This document shows positions 1-8,884 of a stretch of 64,000 nucleotides of DNA, in pieces (position 1 is the stretch's first letter; each line of letters starts with the position of its first letter). The notes beneath the pieces are model-generated. The model ran no database searches. It was not told where the DNA came from and was given only the letters and a program-made list of their open reading frames with translations. Source of the DNA: Verrucomicrobium spinosum DSM 4136 = JCM 18804 (GTDB taxonomy: Bacteria > Verrucomicrobiota > Verrucomicrobiia > Verrucomicrobiales > Verrucomicrobiaceae); NCBI RefSeq assembly GCF_000172155.1, contig NZ_ABIZ01000001.1, positions 682,001-746,000 on the forward strand. The letters are read 5' to 3'. Position numbers and translations under genes: made by a program.

Positions 1-885
1 GGCAGGGGGTGGGGTTGGCGCTGGTTCCAGTGCCTCCTCTACTGGAGCGACTTCTGGGAACGGGGCTGCGACCGGTGGGGCCAGGACGGCATGGGTCCGT
101 CGGGCGACCTCCAGCCAGGGGAGGGGCTCGTGGCGGTTCGCGCAATGCACCTGGGCTGAGGTGACTCCGGCGGAGTGCAATGCTGCGGTGATCTTCTGGC
201 GGGCCACGTTGGGGCAGTTGCAGTCTTCGCTGAGGTGACCCAGGATCACGTGCTGGAGATGCTCGTGCGCGAGATGCTGCACGAGCTCGGCGGCCTGTTC
301 ATTGGAAAGGTGGCCGTGCCGGCCGCTGATGCGCTGTTTCGTAGCCCAAGGGCGTTTGGTATCAGCTTCCAGCAGAGGGCCATCGTAGTTGGCCTCCATG
401 AAGAGGGTGTGCACCCCCTTCAACCGGTCACGGATGAGGTTGGTGATGAAGCCCACATCGCTGAGCACTCCCAGGCGGGAATCTTCATCCTGAATGAGGA
501 AGCCGACAGGATCGACCGCATCGTGCGGGACCGGGAAACACTCGATGCGGAGATCTTGAAACTGGAAGGCCGCGCCGGTTTGCATGATCCGCCACCGGGG
601 CCTGGCTTTCTCAAAGCTGCTCATCAGGGTTTCCTGGGTGAGCGGGGTGCAGAAGAGGGGTACCTCATGTTTCCGACAAAGGACCTCCAGCCCGGCAGTG
701 TGGTCGCCATGCTCGTGAGTGAGCAGAATGCCATCGAGCTGGCCGACGCTCAAGCCCACCTGTTCCAGCCGCTGAGTGATGCGGCGCGCGCTCAGCCCGG
801 CATCCACGAGCAGGCAGGTGCGCTCTGTGCGGAGCACTGCACAATTGCCTGAACTGCCGCTGCCGAGCACCGTGAGGGAAAGCAT
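1..885 (-). CDS. MBL-fold metallo-hydrolase (YycJ/WalJ-like), C-terminus cut by window edge
   Basis: The minus strand is open from an ATG at 885 through base 1 (295 codons seen, no stop). It begins MLSLTVLGSGSSGN, the usual start of YycJ/WalJ-type metallo-beta-lactamase-fold proteins. The metal-binding motif H57-x-H59-x-D61-H62 (THEHGDHTAG) is intact, and PHDAVDP further on fits another metal ligand. Family members are cytoplasmic hydrolases, some proposed to be nucleases; the substrate here is unknown. The visible end is a proline- and alanine-rich tail, unusual for the family, so the protein probably has an extension beyond the fold. It is transcribed away from the AsmA-like gene. The fold is sure; the exact role is not. 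Confidence 0.8.
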   Translation of the reverse strand, partial: MLSLTVLGSGSSGNCAVLRTERTCLLVDAGLSARRITQRLEQVGLSVGQLDGILLTHEHGDHTAGLEVLCRKHEVPLFCTPLTQETLMSSFEKARPRWRIMQTGAAFQFQDLRIECFPVPHDAVDPVGFLIQDEDSRLGVLSDVGFITNLIRDRLKGVHTLFMEANYDGPLLEADTKRPWATKQRISGRHGHLSNEQAAELVQHLAHEHLQHVILGHLSEDCNCPNVARQKITAALHSAGVTSAQVHCANRHEPLPWLEVARRTHAVLAPPVAAPFPEVAPVEEALEPAPTPPPA

Positions 886-1114
886 GGCCGAGCTTAGCGG
901 GAGATGGCCGTGGTGAAAAGCAGAAATGCCTGCGAGGGAACGCCTTCTGGCGACGGAGCATCTACACAATGCCTTCAGCGTTGAGGGCCTCTCTGACCGT
1001 GCCCCACGTTGGCTCGCTTAGGGCTCTTAGATCGCCGTTGGGGATCAACTTCGGGAGGTGGCCACGGGGAGCGCGACAGTTTGATCCGTTCTCTACAGGT
1101 CCGAAGCAGATTCT

Positions 1115-1143
1115 TTGCACCCGTAGAAAGGGCAGGCTATCAT
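1115..1143 (+). promoter_or_regulatory. Possible sigma70-type promoter for the AsmA-like gene
   Basis: TTGCAC at 1115-1120 and TATCAT at 1138-1143 are separated by 17 bases. The -10 overlaps the first ATG (1142), so if this promoter is real the message would begin near 1150 and translation would start at the in-frame ATG at 1151, almost without a leader. Judged only by match to the consensus. Confidence 0.25.
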
Positions 1144-3856
1144 GCCGGGAATGTATGTGTGGATCCGCCGACTGATCTTGCTGGTGCTGCTGGGCACCGG
1201 CATCTCGGCGGCTGGGTATGTGCGTAGCGATGGGTTCTCCCGCAAATGGCGCGAGTTCGTGATCGAGCAGTTCAAGCACCGTGGGGTGTACTTGACGCTG
1301 GACCGCCTGACGCTGGATCCGTTTGAAGGGGTGGTGGCGCGTGGCATCACCGTGTTTCAGGACGCTGATCGCAAAAGCGTCGTCGCCGAGGTGGACCGGC
1401 TCCACCTGGATCTGGACTACGGGAAGATGCTGCGCAACGAGCTCTTTCTCGAAGGCGTGGACTTGCGGGAAGCAAATTTGTCTTTTGCCGTGGATCCCGA
1501 CGAGGCGGATTCGGAGGTCATCAAGCTGGAAGACATCAGCGCCCGCCTCTACATGATCGGCGATCGCATCGAGGTGCGAAAAGCGGAGGCGAAGCTCTTT
1601 GGCCTGGCGCTGCACCTCCGGGGATCGGTGTTGAAGCCCAAGTTCACCGGCCAGCGTGAGGATCCCGCCGCGGCGGAGGAGCGCAAGCGTCGGCGCATGG
1701 CGCTGCTCAAGGCCCGGCGGGGCTTGATCCTGGACACGGCCCGCGTGCTCAAGCACTTCGAGACGGCGGTGGCACCCAACCTGGATGTGGAGATCACCGG
1801 GGATCTGGCCAAGCCGGAGGAGATGAATGCCACCATGCACCTCCGGGCGAGCAACCTCCGGCATGGCACCTATGTGTGTGAGGATCTGGATGTGCTGGCC
1901 AGCTACTCTGGGGAGACTGTGGACCTTTCCCACCTGCGGGTGCGGGATCGTTTGGGGCAGTTGGAGCTGGCGGCGGCATGGACCTTGGGGGGGCAGGATG
2001 TGGATTTCCACTTCCGCTCCACCGCAGATCTTCCCGGCTTGTGCGCGGCGGTCTTTGAAAAGGAGGCGTTTCGCGAAGTGGTCTTCTATGAGCCCGTGAG
2101 TGTGCGGGCAGAGGGGATCTACCACCTCAACCAGCCCACGGCGGAAGGGCGCGGCCTGCCCGTGAACTGCGTGGGGAGTGTGGATGCAGGACGTTTTGCC
2201 ACCCGGGGAGAGATGCTGGAGGGGTTGTCAGGCAGCTTTGGGCTTGCTCCGGAGGGGTGGTATGTACGAGATGTGCGGTTGAGGCACTCCACGGGCAGCC
2301 TCGGGCTGCAGGCCATGTGGCGTCAGGGGGAGGGTTTCAAGTATCGGGCGCTGCTCCAGATGGATCCGCATGTGTTCCTGCCTTTCACGAACCGTCCCCA
2401 GACGCAGGAGATCATCAAGCGGTTCAAGTTCCGGCACGAATCAAGCATCTTTGCCGAAGTGGAGGGTGCCGGACCGGACCCCAACATCGCCAACTGCACC
2501 AATCAGGGCCGTGCGGAGGTCCACAATTTTGCGTACCGTGGGCAGGACTTCGAGCGACTGAGCGCCGACTTCGAGTTCACCGGACCCCGGGCCACTTACA
2601 GCAGGGTTGAAATTGAGCGTAAGGAGGGGCGGGCCTCCGCCAGAGAGGTCAAAGTCGATGATGCCGCCAAGACAGCATTGCTGTCGGGAGTGCTGTCGGA
2701 TCTGGACCCTGTGGCGCTGACCAGTTGCTTCAACGAGCAGACGGCGGCGGTGATCAAGGGCTACCGTTTTGACAAACATCCCCGTGTGGAGCTGGACGGG
2801 CTGATTGGCTACAAGTATGGCAACAGCGACTTCAAGGTGAAGTTCAAGTCCGCGGGCACCGCGCACTATGTGCTGTGGGATGAGGATTACACGATCCACC
2901 TGCCCGCCGGGGAACTGAAGTTCAAGGGGCGTCAGCTGGGCTATGCCGTGACGGGCAAAGTCTTCGGTCAGGACATGACCTGCCGTGGCGCTGCGGATCT
3001 CACTCCGGATGTGCATGACTACACGGTGTCCTTCCAGTCGGGCAGCTTTCCTTACGGCGTTTTTGGCAAGCCGTTGCCCTTTGAGCGGGTCACAGCGGAG
3101 GTGGTGTGCAAAAAGGGCGTAGTGACGTTCAATGCCGGGGCGCGGCTCTTCAACGGCAGCTTCACGCTGAAGGGTAAGATCAACGACGCGATCCGCCAGC
3201 CCGCCTACGAGGGCGAACTGCGTATGAATGGCCTGAGTTTCAAGCGCTTCGCCCGCGTGTATTCACCCTCCAATGACACCGAGGGGGACCTGACAGGCCA
3301 TTTTATCTTTTCTGGCAAACTGGGGGACTGGCGGACGCTGAAGGGGCGCGGGGCACTCATCATTCTCAATGGCAACCTCTATGCGGTGCCCATCCTCGGG
3401 CCGCTCACTCCCCTGATCGGAGCGCTGCTGCCCCGACCCATGAGCGGTTACAACCTTGCCAAGGAGGCGGATTGCACCTTCCAGGTGGCCGACGGATTTG
3501 TGCGCACGGACGATCTGGAGGCTCTCACGGGAGTGTTCAGGCTGGTTTCCAAGGGGCAGGTGGACTTTCTGGAGGATCGCATCAAGTTTGAAGCGCAGGT
3601 AAAATTCCGCGGTCTGCCAGGGCTGGTGCTTTTCCCAGTCAGCGAGATTTTTGAGTACGTGGGAGAAGGCAGCGTGGGGGAGCCCATGTGGCGTCCGCGA
3701 TACTTCAGCACCACCCAGGAGAAGGAGAAATTTCGCAAACCCGGTGAAGCCCCGGATGTGGAAGCTGCTGCCGGATCGGTGCCCAGGGCCATCCCCGTCG
3801 GACCGCCTGCCCGGAGTGGTCGCGCCACCGGCAGCCCTACTCGCAAGGGCCCCTGA
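1142..3856 (+). CDS. AsmA-like envelope protein
   Basis: This 904-residue protein has one N-terminal membrane segment (about residues 8-26) followed by a long beta-rich region. Near the end (about residues 700-870) is an AsmA-like C-terminal domain, recognisable from the stretch around GDLTGHFIFSGKLGDW. Proteins of the AsmA/YhdP/TamB type are anchored in the inner membrane, span the periplasm and are implicated in lipid transport and outer-membrane homeostasis. The last 40 residues are a low-complexity Pro/Ala/Arg tail. An in-frame ATG at 1151 is an alternative start. It stands about 70 bases before the NusG-like gene and could be co-transcribed with it. The specific cargo is unknown. Confidence 0.75.
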   Translation: MPGMYVWIRRLILLVLLGTGISAAGYVRSDGFSRKWREFVIEQFKHRGVYLTLDRLTLDPFEGVVARGITVFQDADRKSVVAEVDRLHLDLDYGKMLRNELFLEGVDLREANLSFAVDPDEADSEVIKLEDISARLYMIGDRIEVRKAEAKLFGLALHLRGSVLKPKFTGQREDPAAAEERKRRRMALLKARRGLILDTARVLKHFETAVAPNLDVEITGDLAKPEEMNATMHLRASNLRHGTYVCEDLDVLASYSGETVDLSHLRVRDRLGQLELAAAWTLGGQDVDFHFRSTADLPGLCAAVFEKEAFREVVFYEPVSVRAEGIYHLNQPTAEGRGLPVNCVGSVDAGRFATRGEMLEGLSGSFGLAPEGWYVRDVRLRHSTGSLGLQAMWRQGEGFKYRALLQMDPHVFLPFTNRPQTQEIIKRFKFRHESSIFAEVEGAGPDPNIANCTNQGRAEVHNFAYRGQDFERLSADFEFTGPRATYSRVEIERKEGRASAREVKVDDAAKTALLSGVLSDLDPVALTSCFNEQTAAVIKGYRFDKHPRVELDGLIGYKYGNSDFKVKFKSAGTAHYVLWDEDYTIHLPAGELKFKGRQLGYAVTGKVFGQDMTCRGAADLTPDVHDYTVSFQSGSFPYGVFGKPLPFERVTAEVVCKKGVVTFNAGARLFNGSFTLKGKINDAIRQPAYEGELRMNGLSFKRFARVYSPSNDTEGDLTGHFIFSGKLGDWRTLKGRGALIILNGNLYAVPILGPLTPLIGALLPRPMSGYNLAKEADCTFQVADGFVRTDDLEALTGVFRLVSKGQVDFLEDRIKFEAQVKFRGLPGLVLFPVSEIFEYVGEGSVGEPMWRPRYFSTTQEKEKFRKPGEAPDVEAAAGSVPRAIPVGPPARSGRATGSPTRKGP

Positions 3857-3927
3857 TCTGGCCGACAGCAAGATAGCTCTTGCATCCCCCTGCGGACGGG
3901 ATGATGCACCGCAGCAGATCACCCACG

Positions 3928-4479
3928 ATGCCCGAGACTGAGACAGCCCATTGGTATTGCGTTCATACTAAACCGAAGTGTGAACACATCGCGGCAGCCT
4001 CCATGCGGCAGTTGGAGCATGTGGAGACCTTCTGCCCTCGCATCCGCTTCCAGCGCAGCACGCCGCGGGGGAAGGTCTGGTTTGTGGAGGCCCTCTTTCC
4101 CAGCTATTTCTTTGCACGCTTTGTGTACTCGGAAGCGCATCGCGCGGTCAAGCATACCCATAACGTCATCCGAATCGTGGGATTCGGGGGGGATCCGGCT
4201 CCGATCCCAGACTTAACGATCGAGAACCTTCGGGAGGAGATGCAGGGGGCGGAACTCCGTGAGGTGAAATACGGTGTGGAGGTGGGTGACACCGTGGAAG
4301 TGGCGGAAGGTCCCATGCGTGGGCTGAAAGGGGTCGTGGAAAGCCTGGCCAGCGGGGAGCAGCGCGTGAAGCTTCTTCTTGAGTTTCTAGGCCGCCAAAG
4401 TCTCGTGGAGGTGCAGGCTTCCAAATTGCTGAGCGAAAAAGCCCCTCGGGATGTGATGGCAGCCAAAAAAGGCCCGTGA
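3928..4479 (+). CDS. NusG/RfaH/UpxY-like specialised transcription elongation factor
   Basis: From the ATG at 3928 the product is 183 residues and begins MPETETAHWYCVHTKPKCE, the WY-x-x-x-TKP opening of the NusG N-terminal (NGN) domain that binds RNA polymerase. The C-terminal part has a KOW-like segment (VGDTVEVAEGPMRGLKGVV). Upstream TTG (3880) and ATG (3901) codons would add residues that do not resemble the family, so 3928 is preferred. Housekeeping nusG normally sits with secE and rplK; this copy does not, which points to a paralogue of the RfaH/UpxY/LoaP kind that helps polymerase through long polysaccharide operons. Its place about 1.5 kb upstream of a 33-kb surface-polysaccharide cluster fits, but that target is inferred. 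Confidence 0.85.
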   Translation: MPETETAHWYCVHTKPKCEHIAAASMRQLEHVETFCPRIRFQRSTPRGKVWFVEALFPSYFFARFVYSEAHRAVKHTHNVIRIVGFGGDPAPIPDLTIENLREEMQGAELREVKYGVEVGDTVEVAEGPMRGLKGVVESLASGEQRVKLLLEFLGRQSLVEVQASKLLSEKAPRDVMAAKKGP

Positions 4480-4895
4480 GCCCCCTGCGGATCATTTCGC
4501 CATCCGGAGTTGAAAGTACCGCTTGCAAAGCAGGAGGGGGATTTTTTATTTTCGCCGACTTTTTAACTTTGCAAAGCGCCTGGCCGTTATAAAATTACCA
4601 TAATTGTAATGATTTCCGATATTGAGAGTCTGCGGGCGCTGCCAATGTCCACATCCTCACAAGGGGAGATTAGCCGCGAGTCCCACTTTTACGGTGCGTC
4701 TTGCCATTGAAAACGAACGATGTGTTGACGATAACGGTTCTGGCTTGGCCCAGTTGACCGGGGGCGGCAGCTTGATCAGGAGGGGAGAGCCCTCTTTGAA
4801 TCCGACCGATGGCATGCTGAGATTCTGACGAATCACTTGCGCGTCGGCCCCACCCGCGGACTTTGGCCATCCCCCTTTCCACAGGGGACCCGATC
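4480..4895 (+). other. Intergenic region with no convincing gene
   Basis: No credible coding sequence was seen. A nine-base word TTGCAAAGC occurs at 4523-4531 and 4569-4577. An AT-rich patch (4586-4612) contains the -10-like TATAAA at 4588-4593 but no good -35 partner. GGGGA at 4884-4888 serves as ribosome binding site for the DAHP synthase start. A promoter for that gene is likely here but cannot be fixed. Confidence 0.4.
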
Positions 4896-5972
4896 ATGAG
4901 TGACAAGCACCGTACAGACGACCTTCGCATTGAGCATATTCGCGACCTCGTGTCGCCGAGCATCTTCATGGACCAGATTCCCTTGGGAGAGGCCCACGAA
5001 GACTTTGTGACGGCGTCTCGTGTTTCAGCCGAAGACATTCTCATGGGACGCGGCGACCGCTTGCTGGTGGTGGCAGGCCCGTGCTCCATTCACGATCCCA
5101 AGTCTGCCCTGGAATATGCCGAGCTGCTGAAGGGGGCCCGTGAGAAGTATGCGGAGGAGCTGGAACTGGTGATGCGTGTCTATTTTGAGAAGCCGCGGAC
5201 CACCGTCGGCTGGAAGGGCTTCATCAATGATCCTGGATTGGACGAGAGCTTCGACATCAACACCGGTCTGCGGGAAGGCCGCAAGCTGCTCGTGAAGATC
5301 GCGGAGATGGGCGTGCCCGCTGGCACGGAGTTTCTGGATGTGATCACGCCGCAGTACATTGCGGACGTGGTGAGTTGGGGGGCCATTGGTGCCCGCACCA
5401 CGGAGAGCCAGGTGCATCGCCAGCTCGCCTCCGGCTTGTCCATGCCTGTGGGCTTCAAGAACGGCACGGATGGCAATATCCAGATCGCGCTGGACGCCAT
5501 TGCGGCGGCCCAGGGTTCGCATGTATTTCTCTCTGTGACCAAGCACGGCACCGCAGCGATCGTCCAGACCAAAGGAAACAACGCCTGCCATGTGATCCTG
5601 CGCGGGGGCAAAGCCTCCCCGAACTACGATGCCGCCAGCGTGAGCAATGCGGTGGAGCAGCTTCGTTCCCGCGGTCTGCCCCCGCACCTGATGGTGGATT
5701 GCAGCCACGGCAACAGCCTGAAGGACTACAGCCGCCAGCCGCTGGTGGCCAAGGATGTTGCGTCCCAGATCGCCTCTGGCAGCACCGGGGTGGCAGGGGT
5801 GATGATCGAAAGCCACCTCTGCGGCGGGCGCCAGGATGTGAAGCCGGGCCAGGAGCTTACCTATGGTCAGAGCATCACAGACGCCTGCGTCTCCTGGGAA
5901 ACCACGCTGGAGATGTTCGACGACCTCGCCGCGGCAGTCCGGGCACGGCGTGCCCTTGCAGCGAAGGCATAA
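4896..5972 (+). CDS. aroG: 3-deoxy-7-phosphoheptulonate (DAHP) synthase, class I
   Basis: This enzyme condenses phosphoenolpyruvate and erythrose 4-phosphate, the first step of the shikimate pathway to aromatic amino acids. The 358-residue product matches the AroF/G/H family in length. Signature stretches are VAGPCSIHDPKSALEYA, KPRTTVGWKGF, GARTTESQVHRQLASGLSMP and the C-terminal DCSHGNS and ESHLCGGRQ motifs that carry metal and substrate ligands. The ATG at 4896 has AGGGGA just upstream; a TTG at 4863 in the same frame lacks this support. Which feedback class (Phe, Tyr or Trp sensitive) it belongs to cannot be told, so the symbol is provisional. It is the only amino-acid gene in its neighbourhood. 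Confidence 0.93.
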   Translation: MSDKHRTDDLRIEHIRDLVSPSIFMDQIPLGEAHEDFVTASRVSAEDILMGRGDRLLVVAGPCSIHDPKSALEYAELLKGAREKYAEELELVMRVYFEKPRTTVGWKGFINDPGLDESFDINTGLREGRKLLVKIAEMGVPAGTEFLDVITPQYIADVVSWGAIGARTTESQVHRQLASGLSMPVGFKNGTDGNIQIALDAIAAAQGSHVFLSVTKHGTAAIVQTKGNNACHVILRGGKASPNYDAASVSNAVEQLRSRGLPPHLMVDCSHGNSLKDYSRQPLVAKDVASQIASGSTGVAGVMIESHLCGGRQDVKPGQELTYGQSITDACVSWETTLEMFDDLAAAVRARRALAAKA

Positions 5973-6023
5973 AGGGACCGCGCCCCGGCCCGCCCAGACC
6001 GTGATCCAGACTCCCGCCACCGC

Positions 6024-7010
6024 GTGACCTCAGCCGACCTCGCCCGCTTCCGCCAGACCCGCATCCTCGTTATTGGGGATGTGATGCTCGACCACTTTGT
6101 CCGCGGCAACGTGCGCCGCATCTCCCCAGAGGCCCCAGTGCCTGTCGTGGAGGTGACAGAGGAGACCTTCAACCCGGGTGGTGCGGCCAATGTGGCCTGC
6201 AACATCGCTGGCTTTTCCAACCAGGTGTCTTTGATGGGACGGATCGGACGAGACCATGCTGCGGATCATCTGGGGCGCCTGCTCCAGAGCGAAGGCGTGG
6301 GCACCCAGTCCATGCTGGTGAGCAATACGATCCCGACGATCTCCAAGGCGCGCGTGGTGGCCCGACAGCAACAGATTGTGCGGGTGGACCGCGAGAAGCT
6401 CGTGGCCCTGACTGCTGAGGAGCTGGAAGAGGTGGAACAGAAGCTCAGCGCAGCCGCTGGCGAACTGGACGCCATCATCCTGGAGGACTATGGCAAGGGA
6501 TTTATCACGGAGCCATTGATGCGCTCCGTGACTCGCATCGCCCGGGCTTCCAACATTTTGGTCACCGTAGATCCATCGCCTCGCAATCCGTTGCCCTGGA
6601 GCGGAGTGAACCTGGTCAAGCCCAATCGGCTTGAAGCCTTTGCGGCTGCCGGACTGGAGGATCATCATCTGCCAGTGCCGGCGGAGCAGAACGAAGAACT
6701 GCTGCGCGTGGGGCACACCCTCCTGGAGCGCTGGGACACACCCATGGTGCTCGTGACTCTGGGTGAGCAGGGCATGATGCTCTTCCGCCGCCATGAGGCA
6801 CCGCATCACATTCCCACCCGGGCTCGTGAGGTCTATGACGTGAGCGGCGCGGGGGACACCGCCATCGCCGTGCTGACCATGGCGCTGGCCAGCGGGCTGG
6901 ACCCGGTGCAGGCCGCAGACGTGGCCAACCATGCCAGTGGCATCGTCGTTGGCAAGCTGGGCACCGCCTGTGTCACGCCTGAGGAGTTGCGGGCGGCGTA
7001 CGATTCGTAG
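6024..7010 (+). CDS. hldA: D-glycero-beta-D-manno-heptose-7-phosphate kinase (RfaE domain I)
   Basis: A 328-residue PfkB-type sugar kinase with the heptose-kinase signature: GDVMLDHFVRG near the N-terminus, NPGGAANVACN (residues 50-60), DPSPRNPL (183-190) and GAGDTA (275-280), where D278 is the expected catalytic base. It would phosphorylate heptose 7-phosphate at C1 on the route to ADP-heptose for LPS core or other surface glycans. Only the kinase half is present; enterobacterial HldE has a fused adenylyltransferase, so a separate HldC is expected elsewhere. The start is a GTG at 6024. Together with gmhA (8885) it opens the polysaccharide cluster. Confidence 0.9.
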   Translation: MTSADLARFRQTRILVIGDVMLDHFVRGNVRRISPEAPVPVVEVTEETFNPGGAANVACNIAGFSNQVSLMGRIGRDHAADHLGRLLQSEGVGTQSMLVSNTIPTISKARVVARQQQIVRVDREKLVALTAEELEEVEQKLSAAAGELDAIILEDYGKGFITEPLMRSVTRIARASNILVTVDPSPRNPLPWSGVNLVKPNRLEAFAAAGLEDHHLPVPAEQNEELLRVGHTLLERWDTPMVLVTLGEQGMMLFRRHEAPHHIPTRAREVYDVSGAGDTAIAVLTMALASGLDPVQAADVANHASGIVVGKLGTACVTPEELRAAYDS

Positions 7011-7057
7011 CGCTGCCGCGCGTATCAGGACGTCGCTTCCTGAAACCAATCCGGATC

Positions 7058-8014
7058 ATGAACTACGTGTTTGCCAAGGAGGTGGGCCCGGTCCGCTATG
7101 TCTGGAGGCGCTGCCTCTGGCGGCTGCTGCAATCTCTGGGGGGGCGTCCTACGGACTACCTGCTTCCCACCGGCCTCCGGCTTCCCCTGCCCAAGGGGAA
7201 TTATTTTGCCTCGGATGTCTTCGTCACCCAGGCCTCGGTGGACTGGCATGCCGAGCACATTCTGGCGCGGTACCTGATGGAGCATCCCGGTAGCAGGCAG
7301 GGTGATTTCCTCGATGTGGGCTCGCACATTGGATATTACGCACTGCTCCTGGCTCCGCTCGTGCGACGGGTGTATGCCTTTGAGCCTGATCCGAGAAACC
7401 GTGAGGCCATGGCCCGTACGGCCGCCCGTGCGGCCAACGTGGAGGTGGTGGAAAGGGCAGTGGCCGACCAGGACGGCCAGGTGGGTTTCTGCGAAGGAGA
7501 GGCCTCCTCAGTCAGCCATCTCGCCGACAAGGCGGAAGACGCCCAGCAGTGGGTGGAGGCGGTGACGCTGGATCGATTTGTGGAAGAGCGCCAACTTCGG
7601 CCCCTGGCGGTGAAGGTGGACATCGAGGGCTTCGACATTCTCGCCCTGGAAGGTGCGCGTCTGACGGCCCGTCGGCACCGGCCCGTGTTTCTGGTGGAGT
7701 TCAACCTGGAAGACGAGCGGCCCAATTCCCATGAACGCCTCGGAACTTTTTTGGCGGAGGTGGGCTATGAGCTCCTGGCCATCGTCAGGACGGAGGCCGG
7801 GCCCTTTCGCTGTGCATACGAGTTCAAGAAACTGTCCGCCTCTGAGGTGGCAGCCGCCCACACGAAAATGTTGTTTCTTGTTCCTGCGGGCGATCGATGG
7901 TTTGCTGCGTATCTGCAGAGCCGCCCACGCTGGAGTTCCCTCGCACTCCGGCCTGCGGGAGTGTCCCGTGTGCTGGCGGAAAGCGTGCTACCCTCCAACC
8001 CCAAAAACGGATGA
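7058..8014 (+). CDS. FkbM-family methyltransferase
   Basis: A 318-residue SAM-dependent O-methyltransferase-like protein. The SAM motif I is FLDVGSHIGYYALLL (about residues 87-101), followed by VYAFEPDPRNREAM and the FkbM signature VKVDIEGFDILALEGA (about 188-203). FkbM enzymes commonly methylate sugar hydroxyls in polysaccharides and glycolipids. The stop overlaps the next start (ATGA at 8011-8014), indicating translational coupling with the GT2 gene. The acceptor is not known. Confidence 0.85.
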   Translation: MNYVFAKEVGPVRYVWRRCLWRLLQSLGGRPTDYLLPTGLRLPLPKGNYFASDVFVTQASVDWHAEHILARYLMEHPGSRQGDFLDVGSHIGYYALLLAPLVRRVYAFEPDPRNREAMARTAARAANVEVVERAVADQDGQVGFCEGEASSVSHLADKAEDAQQWVEAVTLDRFVEERQLRPLAVKVDIEGFDILALEGARLTARRHRPVFLVEFNLEDERPNSHERLGTFLAEVGYELLAIVRTEAGPFRCAYEFKKLSASEVAAAHTKMLFLVPAGDRWFAAYLQSRPRWSSLALRPAGVSRVLAESVLPSNPKNG

Positions 8015-8856
8015 AAGGTTTGACGGATGAAGCCCAGCCGGCGGTCCCCAAGGCGCCTGTGACAGGTGTGGTGGTGAGCTTCAACGAGGCGGATCTTCTG
8101 GAACGCTGCCTGCCCTCGCTCTCCTTCTGTGATGAGGTGCTGGTGGTGAACATGGAGTGCACGGATGCCACACCGGAGGTGACCGCCCGGCACGGAGCCC
8201 GGATGGTGGAGCACCATCGTGTGCCCACCGTAGAGCTGGTGCTGGAGTGGGCCTCCACCCAGGCTCGGAATGACTGGATCCTGAGCATCGACCCCGATGA
8301 AGTGGTGGACCCCAAGCTGGGGCGTCAGATCACCGAGCTGGTGGCGGGTCCTGAAGAGCCCCGCCTCGCCCGGGTGGAGCTGCCCTGGCTATTCTACTTC
8401 AAAGACCACGCCCTGAAGGGCCCCTACTGGGGCGGGGAGAACTACAAGCGGGGCACGATGTACCACCGCCACCGCGTCACCCATGTGCATCATGTCCACC
8501 ATCGGCCCACCGCAAATGAGGGGTTCGAGTCCCGTGTCATTCCGTGGGAGGGGGACAATGTCTTGCATCACTACTGGATGACCAGCTACGCCAAGTTCGT
8601 GGAGAAGCACCTCCGCTACATCAAGCTCGAGGGACCCCGCCGCAAGCACGCCGGGGACAAGTTCTCGTGGTGGAAGACCATTTGGGACACAGGCTATTCC
8701 TTCGCGTGGTCGGTCATCCGACGTCGCGGTTACAAAGACGGCATGGTAGGCCTGGGACTGAGCGGTCTGTACGCGTGGTACGTCGGGTCTAGCTGGCTCT
8801 CCCTGCGGCGGCTGGAGAAAGAATTGAAAGCTTCCCAGACGGCTCCCAAGGCGTAG
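8011..8856 (+). CDS. Glycosyltransferase family 2, LPS-core type
   Basis: A 281-residue protein with a GT2/GT-A fold: TGVVVSFNEADLLERCLPSL at the N-terminus and SIDPDEVVD supplying the metal-binding acidic motif. The organisation, with a short catalytic domain, a conserved TRARNDW-like segment (here TQARNDWILSIDPDE) and a C-terminal membrane-associating segment, is like WaaE/KdtX-type LPS core glucosyltransferases. The start at 8011 overlaps the FkbM stop by four bases; the same frame is open upstream to 7897 but that stretch lies inside the FkbM gene and is not family-like. The next gene is gmhA, which supports a role in heptose-containing core. Confidence 0.85.
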   Translation: MKGLTDEAQPAVPKAPVTGVVVSFNEADLLERCLPSLSFCDEVLVVNMECTDATPEVTARHGARMVEHHRVPTVELVLEWASTQARNDWILSIDPDEVVDPKLGRQITELVAGPEEPRLARVELPWLFYFKDHALKGPYWGGENYKRGTMYHRHRVTHVHHVHHRPTANEGFESRVIPWEGDNVLHHYWMTSYAKFVEKHLRYIKLEGPRRKHAGDKFSWWKTIWDTGYSFAWSVIRRRGYKDGMVGLGLSGLYAWYVGSSWLSLRRLEKELKASQTAPKA

Positions 8857-8884
8857 ATTCCGGCCTGCCATCCCATCCCATTTC

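Noticed and set aside
962-2125. 387-residue minus-strand frame opposite the AsmA-like gene
   Set aside because: It has no domain and is low in hydrophobic order, and it lies opposite a plus-strand gene with clear family features. It is a shadow caused by high G+C.
4511-4545. tRNA-like piece (GCTTGCAAAGCAGG resembles an anticodon arm)
   Set aside because: No acceptor, D or T arm could be folded on either strand; the likeness is limited to one palindromic word.
4622-4828. 68-residue frame before aroG
   Set aside because: It has no recognisable domain or ribosome binding site and an unusual composition; treated as intergenic.
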